In this document: in pieces, positions 7,977-15,150 of the stretch | How the letters are laid out: every line of letters starts with the position of its first letter | How positions within the stretch are numbered: the stretch's first letter is position 1 | Source of the DNA: a bacterium | GTDB lineage: Bacteria > Armatimonadota > Chthonomonadetes > Chthonomonadales > CAJBBX01 | Length of the DNA stretch: 35,981 nucleotides | Assembly: GCA_021811565.1 (NCBI GenBank) | Contig: JAJZOL010000003.1 | Location: 1 to 35,981 of the forward strand | Reading direction: 5' to 3' | Notes under the pieces: model-generated | Seen by the model: the letters and a program-made list of their open reading frames with translations, nothing else | What the model was told of the DNA's origin: nothing | The model's database searches: none | Translations under genes and position numbers: made by a program

Positions 7977-9380
7977 ATGCAACGGAAACAAGCACGGGGT
8001 TTCTCTCGCAGAGATTTTCTCGCCACATCCATGGTCGGATTGGGACTGGCGGGGCTGCCGGATTGGTTCGTGAAGGAGGCTATGGCGGATGAAAACGAGA
8101 CGGCATCGAAAGCGACTCGTAAGATCGGACCGAATGACACCATCCAGTTCGCAGGCATAGGGCTTGGTGGCAGTCGCGGCGGGTTCTGTCAGGGGCTTAA
8201 CGACACACATGCGGCGGCAAATCATCCGGGAACAAAATTAATGGCGTTGTGTGATCTGTGCGGATTGCATTTGGATGAAGCGGCGGCTGGATTTGGCCCG
8301 GACGTGGCTAAATACAAGGATTTTCGGGATGTGTTGGCAAGGAAGGATATTGATGCGGTGGTTATAGGAACACCGGATCATTGGCATGTTCTTGTGGCGA
8401 CGGCGGCGTTGAAAGCAGGGAAGGATGTCTATTGCGAGAAACCGTTAACGTTGACAATCGATGAAGGTAAAAAACTCGTTAAGGTGTGGAAGGAGTCTGG
8501 GCGTACGTTTCAAGTGGGAAGCCAGCAACGCTCCGATCCGCGGTTCCGTCTTGCCTGCGAGTTAGTGAGAAATGGCAGACTGGGCAAGATATCCACCGTG
8601 GAGGCGCATCTTCCTACCGGACCCACCGGGGGTCCGTATAACGCGGAACCGGTGCCCAGTGATTTCGATTTCGAGATGTGGCTCGGTCCGCGCCCTCAGG
8701 TGGATTACAATCAAGTTCGCTGTTTCGGCAATTTCCGACAATACATGGATTATTCCGGCGGAATGATGACGGACTGGGGCGCCCATCACAACGATATCGC
8801 TCAATGGGGATTGGGCTATGATCGATCTGGACCAGTGGAAATAGAAGGAACCGCCACCAAGCTCCCGTTCGATGATTACGATCCCTATCGCAAAGCTTGG
8901 CAAGACACCCGCATATACGGCAAAAAGGAATCGCTACCCGCCGATCATAACAACTGGTTCGATAACTACCCTGAATTCCGTGTTGTATACACCTATGACA
9001 ATGGCGTGCAGTTAATCACATCCAATGTCGGTGATAATGGGGTTTTGTTCACCGGAGAGGCGGGATGGATATTTGTAAGTCGGTCCGAAATAAAGGCTAG
9101 CGATCAAAAATTGCTGGATGAGCCTCTGCCGCCAGACCATATTAAATTGTATGTATCGAACGACCACATGGGTAATTTCCTCGACTGCATCCGCACGGGA
9201 GAGGATACCATATGCGACGCGGAGATAGGGCATAGGTCCGCCACAGTGTGTCATTTGGGGAATATATCCATGGTTCTGCAGCGGAAGCTCCATTGGGATC
9301 CGAAAAAAGAGCACTTCGTCAATGACGGTGAGGCGAATCACTATCTGCGCCGTCCGATGCGAAAGCCATGGACCATATAA
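7977..9380 (+). CDS. Tat-exported Gfo/Idh/MocA-family oxidoreductase
   Basis: The protein has 467 residues and begins with a twin-arginine signal (SRRDFLATSMVGLGLAGL, residues 10-27), so it is exported folded with its nicotinamide cofactor bound. The Rossmann domain follows, with GIGLGGSRGG near 60-69. GTPDHWHVLVA leads to the EKP catalytic-lysine motif at 154-156. The substrate-domain histidines are in TDWGAHHNDIAQWG (about 265-277). The C-terminal domain has the extra length seen in the Tat-exported, glucose-fructose-oxidoreductase-like group. These enzymes oxidise or isomerise sugars; the substrate is unknown. AAGGAG at 7965-7970 lies 6 nt before the ATG. It shares its family with the genes at 10976 and 12749, but those lack any export signal. 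Confidence 0.92.
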   Translation: MQRKQARGFSRRDFLATSMVGLGLAGLPDWFVKEAMADENETASKATRKIGPNDTIQFAGIGLGGSRGGFCQGLNDTHAAANHPGTKLMALCDLCGLHLDEAAAGFGPDVAKYKDFRDVLARKDIDAVVIGTPDHWHVLVATAALKAGKDVYCEKPLTLTIDEGKKLVKVWKESGRTFQVGSQQRSDPRFRLACELVRNGRLGKISTVEAHLPTGPTGGPYNAEPVPSDFDFEMWLGPRPQVDYNQVRCFGNFRQYMDYSGGMMTDWGAHHNDIAQWGLGYDRSGPVEIEGTATKLPFDDYDPYRKAWQDTRIYGKKESLPADHNNWFDNYPEFRVVYTYDNGVQLITSNVGDNGVLFTGEAGWIFVSRSEIKASDQKLLDEPLPPDHIKLYVSNDHMGNFLDCIRTGEDTICDAEIGHRSATVCHLGNISMVLQRKLHWDPKKEHFVNDGEANHYLRRPMRKPWTI

Positions 9381-9400
9381 GTTTGCGTTCATAAAAGAGC

Positions 9401-9436
9401 AATAAGGGGTGTGCGAATTCATCGCCGCCCCTTATT
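9401..9436. terminator. Hairpin between convergent genes, possible terminator
   Basis: AATAAGGGG (9401-9409) pairs with CCCCTTATT (9428-9436), and GCGA/TCGC pair inside the loop. The U-tract is weak on both strands. It lies 20 nt after the Tat-exported oxidoreductase gene and probably ends its transcript. Confidence 0.5.
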
Positions 9437-9550
9437 TGATGGAGAATCGTAATGAAGTGACTGAAAAACGGAGACTGGGGACTGAATGGTGGATAGCTCT
9501 TTTACTGACAATTTAATGTCTCAAAAGCGTTTTGCGGTCCCATGACGCCA

Positions 9551-10948
9551 TCACTTGATTTTGCCGCATGGCTGACGGTTATCCTTGATGGAGAGAATAG
9601 TGATCACCCAGGATATCATCAAACAAAAGGCGCACAGAATGAATGGGGAGTAATGAGAGTTGAGCCATGGGAGGAAGGAGATGTGTATGGGCATATGCTC
9701 ATAAAGAACCCCTCCGATCGGTGCGCCGAGCATGGCGCCAAGCCCTTGAGCCGTGCCTACAGCCCCCATGATCGCTCCTCGCTGTCTTGGATCGCAACTG
9801 GCGCTGAGATACGCCATCCAGGACGGGAAGGCGATAACGAACCCAATGCCGATGAGCGACCCGCCTATGATCAACGATATCTCACTATGCATCAGAATGA
9901 GAAACCACATCGATATTGCGCATATACCCACTCCGTAACGCACCGCCTTGGCTTTCCCGATACGGTCCCCGATAGTGCCTAGAGGCACGGATATTGAGGC
10001 GATGATCAGGCAAGGAACAAGAAGGAGCGCACCAAACTGAACTTCTGACATATCCAACTCCGACATGGCGAATAGCTTGACGATCAGCATAATCAACCCA
10101 ATCCCGAAAAACGTGACAAACGCCATCAATAACATATCGGGAATCTGCTTTAGGCTGTGAATCATATCTTTGAAGCTGAAATGCGGTTCCAAGGGATTTG
10201 GGTTGTTCTCATGGTGCGGTTTGACCGAGGGTATCTTCCATAGCGCAAAAAGGGAGGTCATAAGAAACATAAAACTGATGATGTAAAAGGAGGCTTCTCT
10301 TGGGTCAATCACATGCTCATGCAGATGAGCGGCGAATAATTTGGGGCCGTGCGACTGCACCAATTTCGGCACTCGCTCCGTGAAAATAGCCGTGAGGTCG
10401 TTGGCGGCGCCCCCAAGAAACGGCCCGAGGGCGATTCCGATGAGATAGGTCACATTGAACATGCTCATTGCCTGAGACCTGCGCTCCTCCTCCACAACAT
10501 CGGCTATGAGTGCCAATGCGGAGGGCCACAGAGCTGCGGCGCCGAGTCCGTCCAATGCGCGGAGAATGAAAAAATAGTATATCTGTGTGGGGTGAACAAG
10601 CAAAGTGAGGAGGGATGTGACAGTACTTACCAAGGGTCCGGCAACGATAAGTTTCTTACGGCCAATGCGATCCCCCAGAACCCCAAGCGGGCTTTTCGCC
10701 AACCCTTCGCATAATAAGAACGCCGTTCCGATTGCGGCTACGGAGCTAGCTTGGTACCCCATGCTATAGTAGAGATACACAGGCATCGCCGATACGTTCA
10801 TCATGGCGTAACTGAGTTCCGCAAGCCCCGCCACGATTGCGATAGCGAAAATAGTGGATTGAGCGTTGACCGGTTTTTTATCTTTTGGTGTCATTTGGGT
10901 CAAAGATTGCATGGTGAATTCGAGATTCCGCGATTGGGAGAACGTCAT
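9551..10948 (-). CDS. Major facilitator superfamily transporter
   Basis: The protein has about 465 residues with 12 predicted membrane helices. The MFS loop 2-3 signature is present as GVLGDRIGRKK, and its second-half copy as GTIGDRIGKAK. A long periplasmic or loop segment after helix 6 (TERVPKLVQSHGPKLFAAH) is unusual and may confer specificity. The start is ATG at 10946-10948, with GGGGAG about 7 nt upstream; a GTG at 10963 would place that ribosome site inside the gene. The gene begins 27 nt after the stop of the dehydrogenase at 10976, with no terminator between, so the two are very likely co-transcribed. This suggests uptake or efflux of the dehydrogenase substrate. MFS alone does not reveal the cargo. 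Confidence 0.9.
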   Translation of the reverse strand: MTFSQSRNLEFTMQSLTQMTPKDKKPVNAQSTIFAIAIVAGLAELSYAMMNVSAMPVYLYYSMGYQASSVAAIGTAFLLCEGLAKSPLGVLGDRIGRKKLIVAGPLVSTVTSLLTLLVHPTQIYYFFILRALDGLGAAALWPSALALIADVVEEERRSQAMSMFNVTYLIGIALGPFLGGAANDLTAIFTERVPKLVQSHGPKLFAAHLHEHVIDPREASFYIISFMFLMTSLFALWKIPSVKPHHENNPNPLEPHFSFKDMIHSLKQIPDMLLMAFVTFFGIGLIMLIVKLFAMSELDMSEVQFGALLLVPCLIIASISVPLGTIGDRIGKAKAVRYGVGICAISMWFLILMHSEISLIIGGSLIGIGFVIAFPSWMAYLSASCDPRQRGAIMGAVGTAQGLGAMLGAPIGGVLYEHMPIHISFLPWLNSHYSPFILCAFCLMISWVITILSIKDNRQPCGKIK

Positions 10949-10975
10949 ACGCACTCTCCCCACAATTCAATACGA

Positions 10976-12034
10976 TCAGTCTATCTTCACCTCGCACCCA
11001 GCTTCCGCAGATGCGTAGATGGCATCCATGCATTGAGCAACCATCATTCCTTGCTCTCCGGTGACAAGTGGTTCCTTGTCATGCAGGATACATTCCACAA
11101 AGTCCTTGATTTCGGCGTGGTAGACGTTTATATCCCCGCCTGGGTATTCCGGCTTGAACGTCTGCAATGATCCGAGTTTTTCCTTGACTATTGTCAAGGG
11201 GTTTGTGATAGCACCCCCTTCCGTGCCGCATAATGTGGAGTTATGCACCTCTTCGGGGATGTTGGCGACAAAACTGGATTCAAGCATGATTGCAGCGCCA
11301 TTATCCAGTCGGATGATGGCGGATGCAAAATCCTCAACCGTGAAATTCTTGTAATCCCATTGCCCCATGAAGCCAACGATATCGCTTCGCTTGCCGAATT
11401 TGGCGTAGGTTACTCCGCTGGCTGCGATTGGCTTGGGATGCCCCATCATCCAAAGCGTGAGATCAAGAATATGCACGCCGATATCGATCAACGGTCCTCC
11501 GCCTTGTTTGCTTTTATCTATGAACACACCCCAGCCGGGAATCCCTCTCCTTCGAAGCGATTGGGCTCTCGCCCAGTAGATGTCGCCAAGCTCTCCGTTG
11601 TCGATGTATTTCTTCAGCAACTGATTGGATCGTGAAAATCGACTGCAGTATCCGATTTGAAGGATTTTTTTCGCCTTTTTCGACGCATCCACCATCAGTT
11701 TGGCTTCGGCGGCGTTCATGGCGATGGGTTTCTCGCAAATCACGTGTTTTCCGGCTTTCAGAGCGAGAACGGTGGGGTCCATATGCACGTAATTCGGTGT
11801 GCACACGGATACCGCATCCACCTCCTCCATCGCTAGTAGATCCTTGTAATCTTCGAACGTGTTCTTGACATTGTACTTTTCAGCGGTGCGTTTCAACGCT
11901 GCGGGGTCAATATCGCAGAGGGCTACGATTTCGCACATATCCGGAATTGCCGAATATCCTGGCAGATGTGCGCCGTTTGCAATTCCTCCTGTTCCAATAA
12001 CGCCTATTCCAATCTTCTTTTTCTTTTTCGCCAA
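10976..12034 (-). CDS. Gfo/Idh/MocA-family dehydrogenase (cytoplasmic)
   Basis: The protein has 352 residues without a signal. The Rossmann motif GVIGTGGIA is at residues 11-19, the EKP catalytic motif at 101-103, and the substrate-side Asp and His in PLIDIGVH (D184, H188). These are the conserved catalytic positions of inositol 2-dehydrogenase and related sugar dehydrogenases, which use NAD(P). The start is TTG at 12032-12034, with AAAGGAG 8 nt upstream (12042-12048); no ATG is available nearby. It is clearly paralogous to the protein at 12749: both share RRR..P.WGVF.D..KQGGGPLIDIG, with comparable length. The MFS gene follows after 27 nt. Substrate unknown; a sugar, inositol or sugar acid is likely. 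Confidence 0.92.
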   Translation of the reverse strand: MAKKKKKIGIGVIGTGGIANGAHLPGYSAIPDMCEIVALCDIDPAALKRTAEKYNVKNTFEDYKDLLAMEEVDAVSVCTPNYVHMDPTVLALKAGKHVICEKPIAMNAAEAKLMVDASKKAKKILQIGYCSRFSRSNQLLKKYIDNGELGDIYWARAQSLRRRGIPGWGVFIDKSKQGGGPLIDIGVHILDLTLWMMGHPKPIAASGVTYAKFGKRSDIVGFMGQWDYKNFTVEDFASAIIRLDNGAAIMLESSFVANIPEEVHNSTLCGTEGGAITNPLTIVKEKLGSLQTFKPEYPGGDINVYHAEIKDFVECILHDKEPLVTGEQGMMVAQCMDAIYASAEAGCEVKID

Positions 12035-12089
12035 CGGATTATCTCCTTTGCTTATGGAATTGCCTTTCAGAAGTGTGTTATTCCGATAT

Positions 12090-12530
12090 TCAATAGATTT
12101 TGAGCCTCATCGCTTTTTGAATGGCGAACATTGAGCCGAATTGCGCGAAAACCATCATCAATAGTGTGTAAATCGTCATCAGGACGCACAGGTCGCCGGA
12201 ATAGGCGATGAAGGACTCCCCCGCGCAACATGAGCCTATCACAAAGTAAATTGCCGCCCCCGTTAATGCTCCCTGACGCATCGAGCGCAATATCATATCC
12301 TTCTTGTCAGGGTTATTACGGATAGCGAAATGAGTGTGAATGGATGAGACGATGAAAGCTGCAAGGGGAAAAAACAAAAGGAACGAGCCGGAATTTCCGT
12401 TTAAAAAAACACATCCCTCATATTCGGGAATGTTGCCGGCCACCATGTATAGAAAATTGACAATTACCATCGCGAATGCAGTGAAAAAGGCTGCGCTCGC
12501 TAACATTCCGTATCTCTTCAAAAAAAACAT
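12090..12530 (-). CDS. Small integral membrane protein, unknown
   Basis: From the ATG at 12528-12530 the protein has about 146 residues and four likely membrane helices: ASAAFFTAFAMVIVNFLYMV, SFLLFFPLAAFIVSSI, GALTGAAIYFVIGSCC, and LMTIYTLLMMVFAQFGSMF. AAGGAGG lies 4 nt upstream of this ATG. The frame continues upstream to a GTG at 12638, adding 36 residues whose last part (QGGG) is simply the ribosome site translated. I therefore prefer the shorter form, although the upstream codons look plausible and a 182-residue protein cannot be excluded. It lies 55 nt upstream of the dehydrogenase at 10976 in the same direction, so the two may share a transcript. I recognise no family. Confidence 0.65.
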   Translation of the reverse strand: MFFLKRYGMLASAAFFTAFAMVIVNFLYMVAGNIPEYEGCVFLNGNSGSFLLFFPLAAFIVSSIHTHFAIRNNPDKKDMILRSMRQGALTGAAIYFVIGSCCAGESFIAYSGDLCVLMTIYTLLMMVFAQFGSMFAIQKAMRLKIY

Positions 12531-12681
12531 GCCCCCTCCTTGTACACGATTATCGAACAGGGAAACTCGGAGAGCGTTCAAGACGTTTGGTTCGAGTTGT
12601 GGCGGCAAATCTTTCAGATTGCCAATCCATTTTATCACATTGCATCTCTCTTTAGCAAGAAATCATCCCCATCTCGGATTG

Positions 12682-12729
12682 GAAAACATTAAGAAACGGC
12701 GCGTTGCGGCTGGCGTGGTCGCAACGCGC
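12682..12729 (-). terminator. Rho-independent terminator after the 12749 dehydrogenase
   Basis: A perfect 10-bp stem (GCGCGTTGCG at 12699-12708, CGCAACGCGC at 12720-12729) has an 11-nt loop. On the minus strand it is followed by a T-rich tail (12682-12696). It separates the 12749 gene from the membrane-protein/dehydrogenase/MFS group. Confidence 0.78.
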
Positions 12730-12748
12730 TGAATGGTAGATTCGACCT

Positions 12749-13834
12749 CTATTTGAAATAGACGGGCTCACCCGTTCTGGAGGAAGTGTAGATCGCCTCC
12801 AGAATTTCAGTGACCTTCAAAGCCTGTTCGGGGAGAACGGTTGGGTTCTTGTCCTTGATGACGGCTTCAATCCACTGGCGTGCTTCCTCATGCTCGGGTC
12901 GGGTGCTGGCGCCCTCGTAGAACGCAACGCCGCCGGCGGAGAAGTCCGGCTTGGTGATATATAGGCGGCTGTCCTTTTCACCGTTGATGCGTAATCCATC
13001 ATGAAAATCGATGCCCGCTTCAGAACCGCAAAGTACGCATCGCGCCTCTCCCACATGCAGGTAGTTGATCGCCCAAGTGGCTTCCAGATTGATGGTAGCG
13101 CCATTCTTGAAAGTGATGAAACCGAAAGCCGCATCCTCAACGGTGAACTTCTTGGGATCCCAAGGTCCCCATGCGTTCGCCGCATTCTTTCGTGGGGCGA
13201 GTTTGCGATAGGTGGTTCCAACAGCCATTTTTGGCTCGTAGTTGTTCATTAGCCACATTGTCAGGTCCAAAGCATGGGTTCCGATGTCGATCAGAGGTCC
13301 CCCGCCCTGTTTTTCCTCGTCCAGAAACACACCCCATGTGGGAACAGCCCTGCGTCGGACAGCCTCCGCGCGCGCGTAGTAAATATCCCCCAGTTCCCCT
13401 CGCTCGCAGATTTTTTTCGCGTACTGCATCTCAGCCGCCTGGCGGGTTTGATATCCGATCGTAAGTTTCTTGCCGGTTTTTTGTGCGGCGGCGAGCATCG
13501 CTCTTGCCTCTTCGGAGGTTTTCGCCATCGGTTTTTCACACATTACATGCGCTCCGGATTCCAAGGCGGCGACTGTAATGGGCGAATGCAGATTGTTTGG
13601 CGTTAAAACGTGAACGACATCAAGGTTCTCCTTGGATAGCATCTTTTCGTAATCAAGGTAAACGGTGGAACCTTTCACGCCGTACTGCGCTGCGGCTTTA
13701 TCCGCCCTCTCCTTGATGATGTCGCAGAAAGATACCAACTCCACATCCTTAAGTCGTGACAGGCTGGGAAGATGTTTCCCTTCGGCGATGCCTCCGCAAC
13801 CGATAATACCCACTCGCAATTTTGATTTGGGCAT
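12749..13834 (-). CDS. Gfo/Idh/MocA-family dehydrogenase, paralogue of the 10976 gene
   Basis: The protein has 361 residues and no export signal. The Rossmann motif GIIGCGGIA lies at 9-17, EKP at 100-102, and the substrate-side Asp and His in PLIDIGTH (D183, H187). It resembles the 10976 protein along its full length, pointing to an old gene duplication. The ATG at 13832-13834 has GGAGAG 5 nt upstream. A strong terminator follows its stop (12682-12729), so it is transcribed separately from its paralogue even though both point the same way. It is likely NAD(P)-dependent oxidation or epimerisation of a sugar or polyol; the two paralogues may act on related substrates or on successive steps. Confidence 0.92.
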   Translation of the reverse strand: MPKSKLRVGIIGCGGIAEGKHLPSLSRLKDVELVSFCDIIKERADKAAAQYGVKGSTVYLDYEKMLSKENLDVVHVLTPNNLHSPITVAALESGAHVMCEKPMAKTSEEARAMLAAAQKTGKKLTIGYQTRQAAEMQYAKKICERGELGDIYYARAEAVRRRAVPTWGVFLDEEKQGGGPLIDIGTHALDLTMWLMNNYEPKMAVGTTYRKLAPRKNAANAWGPWDPKKFTVEDAAFGFITFKNGATINLEATWAINYLHVGEARCVLCGSEAGIDFHDGLRINGEKDSRLYITKPDFSAGGVAFYEGASTRPEHEEARQWIEAVIKDKNPTVLPEQALKVTEILEAIYTSSRTGEPVYFK

Positions 13835-13959
13835 AATAGCTCTCCTTCTTTATCTATGCATGTTTGCATGGACCATCCATTTCGTCACACCGAACGGTCT
13901 CAATGGAAACCATATCCCATTATACCCATTCCGCTTTTAAAGGAGTAGCGTATGAGCGT

Positions 13960-14166
13960 ATGAGTGAGAAGAAAATATCGAACTATGCAATCGCTAAGCG
14001 CCAGCGGGAAAGTGATGGGGTTCAAAGGACGGGTGCGAATGAACCGCTCTCCCTAAAGAACGGAGACGATAAGCGTATTACTATGTGTGCGATTCTCGAG
14101 GGTAAGTTGGTTCGAAATTCATCGCGAAAGAACGAATATTCCCTATTCCTTAATCTCGTTGGCTGA
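13960..14166 (+). CDS. Small hypothetical protein
   Basis: This 68-residue basic frame (MSEKKISNYAIAKRQ...) matches nothing I recognise. AAAGGAG at 13939-13945 is a strong ribosome site, but it is 6 nt before a different ATG (13952) that encodes only Met-Ser-Val-stop. That stop overlaps the ATG at 13960 as ATGA. The cause is a tandem duplication of the 8-mer AGCGTATG: removing one copy would place the ribosome site exactly 6 nt before ATG 13960. Translation could still occur by coupling through the ATGA. The 3' end overlaps the convergent ankyrin gene by 24 bp. It may be real, recently damaged, or a chance frame. Confidence 0.35.
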   Translation: MSEKKISNYAIAKRQRESDGVQRTGANEPLSLKNGDDKRITMCAILEGKLVRNSSRKNEYSLFLNLVG

Positions 14167-14871
14167 TCTCGCGCCGATGCTTTGCAGCCAATCCGCTAAT
14201 TCCATCGCAACTTCGCGTCGAGCCGTGTCCAAAGGGGTGAGTTGCTCCCACGGCGGCAACCAATTCAAATCAGCGCCGTGATCAAGGAGATATTTGGCGG
14301 CTGTTCTTTGACCACCGTGACAGGCATACCAAAAGGCGTGATTAATATTATCCGGGGTGGGTGGGGGATTACGGTTAAAACGCGCATCCAACCGGTCCAT
14401 CAAACCGAGCGCGGCGGAATGGTGAATATCCGTAAAGGCGCCTCTCTCGACCAGGCGTCTAGCCGCCTTCCATTGACCGAAACCGACCGCATCACTCAAT
14501 GGAGAGCCACCTCCAATTACGGCGCCTTGCGCATCGATGTCAGCGCCGCAATCAAGCAATGCGTCAATCGCATCCACGTCGTCGGAACTCGCCGCCCAGT
14601 GTAGCGGGGTTTCTCCCACATCGCCTCCCGTGGGGGAGTTCACCTCGGCTCCGGACGCAACTAGTAGCCTGATGGTTACCGCCACATTGGGAAAGTGTCC
14701 GGGCCAATCGGTTGCGATATGCAAAAGCGTCCTTGAACCTTTTCCGTCGTGGATTCTAGCGGTAGCCAAATTCCGATTAGAATGTAGCAGACGCCTCACT
14801 GAATCGATGTCACCGAGTTGGATCGCAGTCACGATTTTCGTGGCAAGCGAATCGTTAGACTGCAGAAGCAT
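14143..14871 (-). CDS. Ankyrin-repeat protein
   Basis: The protein has about 242 residues made of ankyrin-type helix pairs. Recognisable units are AIQLGDIDSVRRLLHSN, TLLHIATD...NVAVTIRLLVASGAEVN, TPLHWAASSDDVDAIDALLDCGADID, SPLSDAVGFGQWKAARRLVERGA, and HAFWYACHGGQRTAAKYLLDHGADLN. The family is shared widely among soil and environmental bacteria; ankyrins bind proteins, but the partner is unknown. The frame extends upstream to 14979, but the added 36 residues do not look like ankyrin. I start at the ATG 14869-14871, which has a moderate GGAAGG site about 11 nt upstream. No signal or membrane segment is present, so it is probably cytoplasmic. Its 3' end overlaps the small convergent ORF at 13960. 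Confidence 0.82.
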   Translation of the reverse strand: MLLQSNDSLATKIVTAIQLGDIDSVRRLLHSNRNLATARIHDGKGSRTLLHIATDWPGHFPNVAVTIRLLVASGAEVNSPTGGDVGETPLHWAASSDDVDAIDALLDCGADIDAQGAVIGGGSPLSDAVGFGQWKAARRLVERGAFTDIHHSAALGLMDRLDARFNRNPPPTPDNINHAFWYACHGGQRTAAKYLLDHGADLNWLPPWEQLTPLDTARREVAMELADWLQSIGARSANEIKE

Positions 14872-15090
14872 TCGTTGGGTTTCCTTCCCATTGCAAGTAA
14901 AAGGCTGACGCCAACAATTATCCCATAGAAGCGATGTCGGTTGGTGGAATTTGTAATTCTTTGAAGCATCGTAACACATGTCAGCTTACTTCCAAATACG
15001 GCATGTACACTAATTTTGCTTCGGAATACGCGAAACCAAGTATTTTCCAGTTCATCTTAAGAGCCATAGGTCCTCCATCTTACAGAGGTT

Positions 15091-15120
15091 AAAAAACGGG
15101 TCGCCAATTCGAGCGACCCG
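15091..15120 (-). terminator. Rho-independent terminator after the GH42-like gene
   Basis: An 8-bp perfect stem (CGGGTCGC at 15097-15104, GCGACCCG at 15113-15120) with an 8-nt loop is followed on the minus strand by six T residues (15091-15096). It lies 30 nt beyond the stop of the gene at 15151. Confidence 0.9.
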
Positions 15121-15150
15121 CGTGAAACGCCTTTTCGAATCCAAGATATC

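Noticed and set aside
9460-9500. Short repeat GAGACTGGGGACTGA as an insertion scar
   Set aside because: It is a brief low-complexity match with no flanking repeats.
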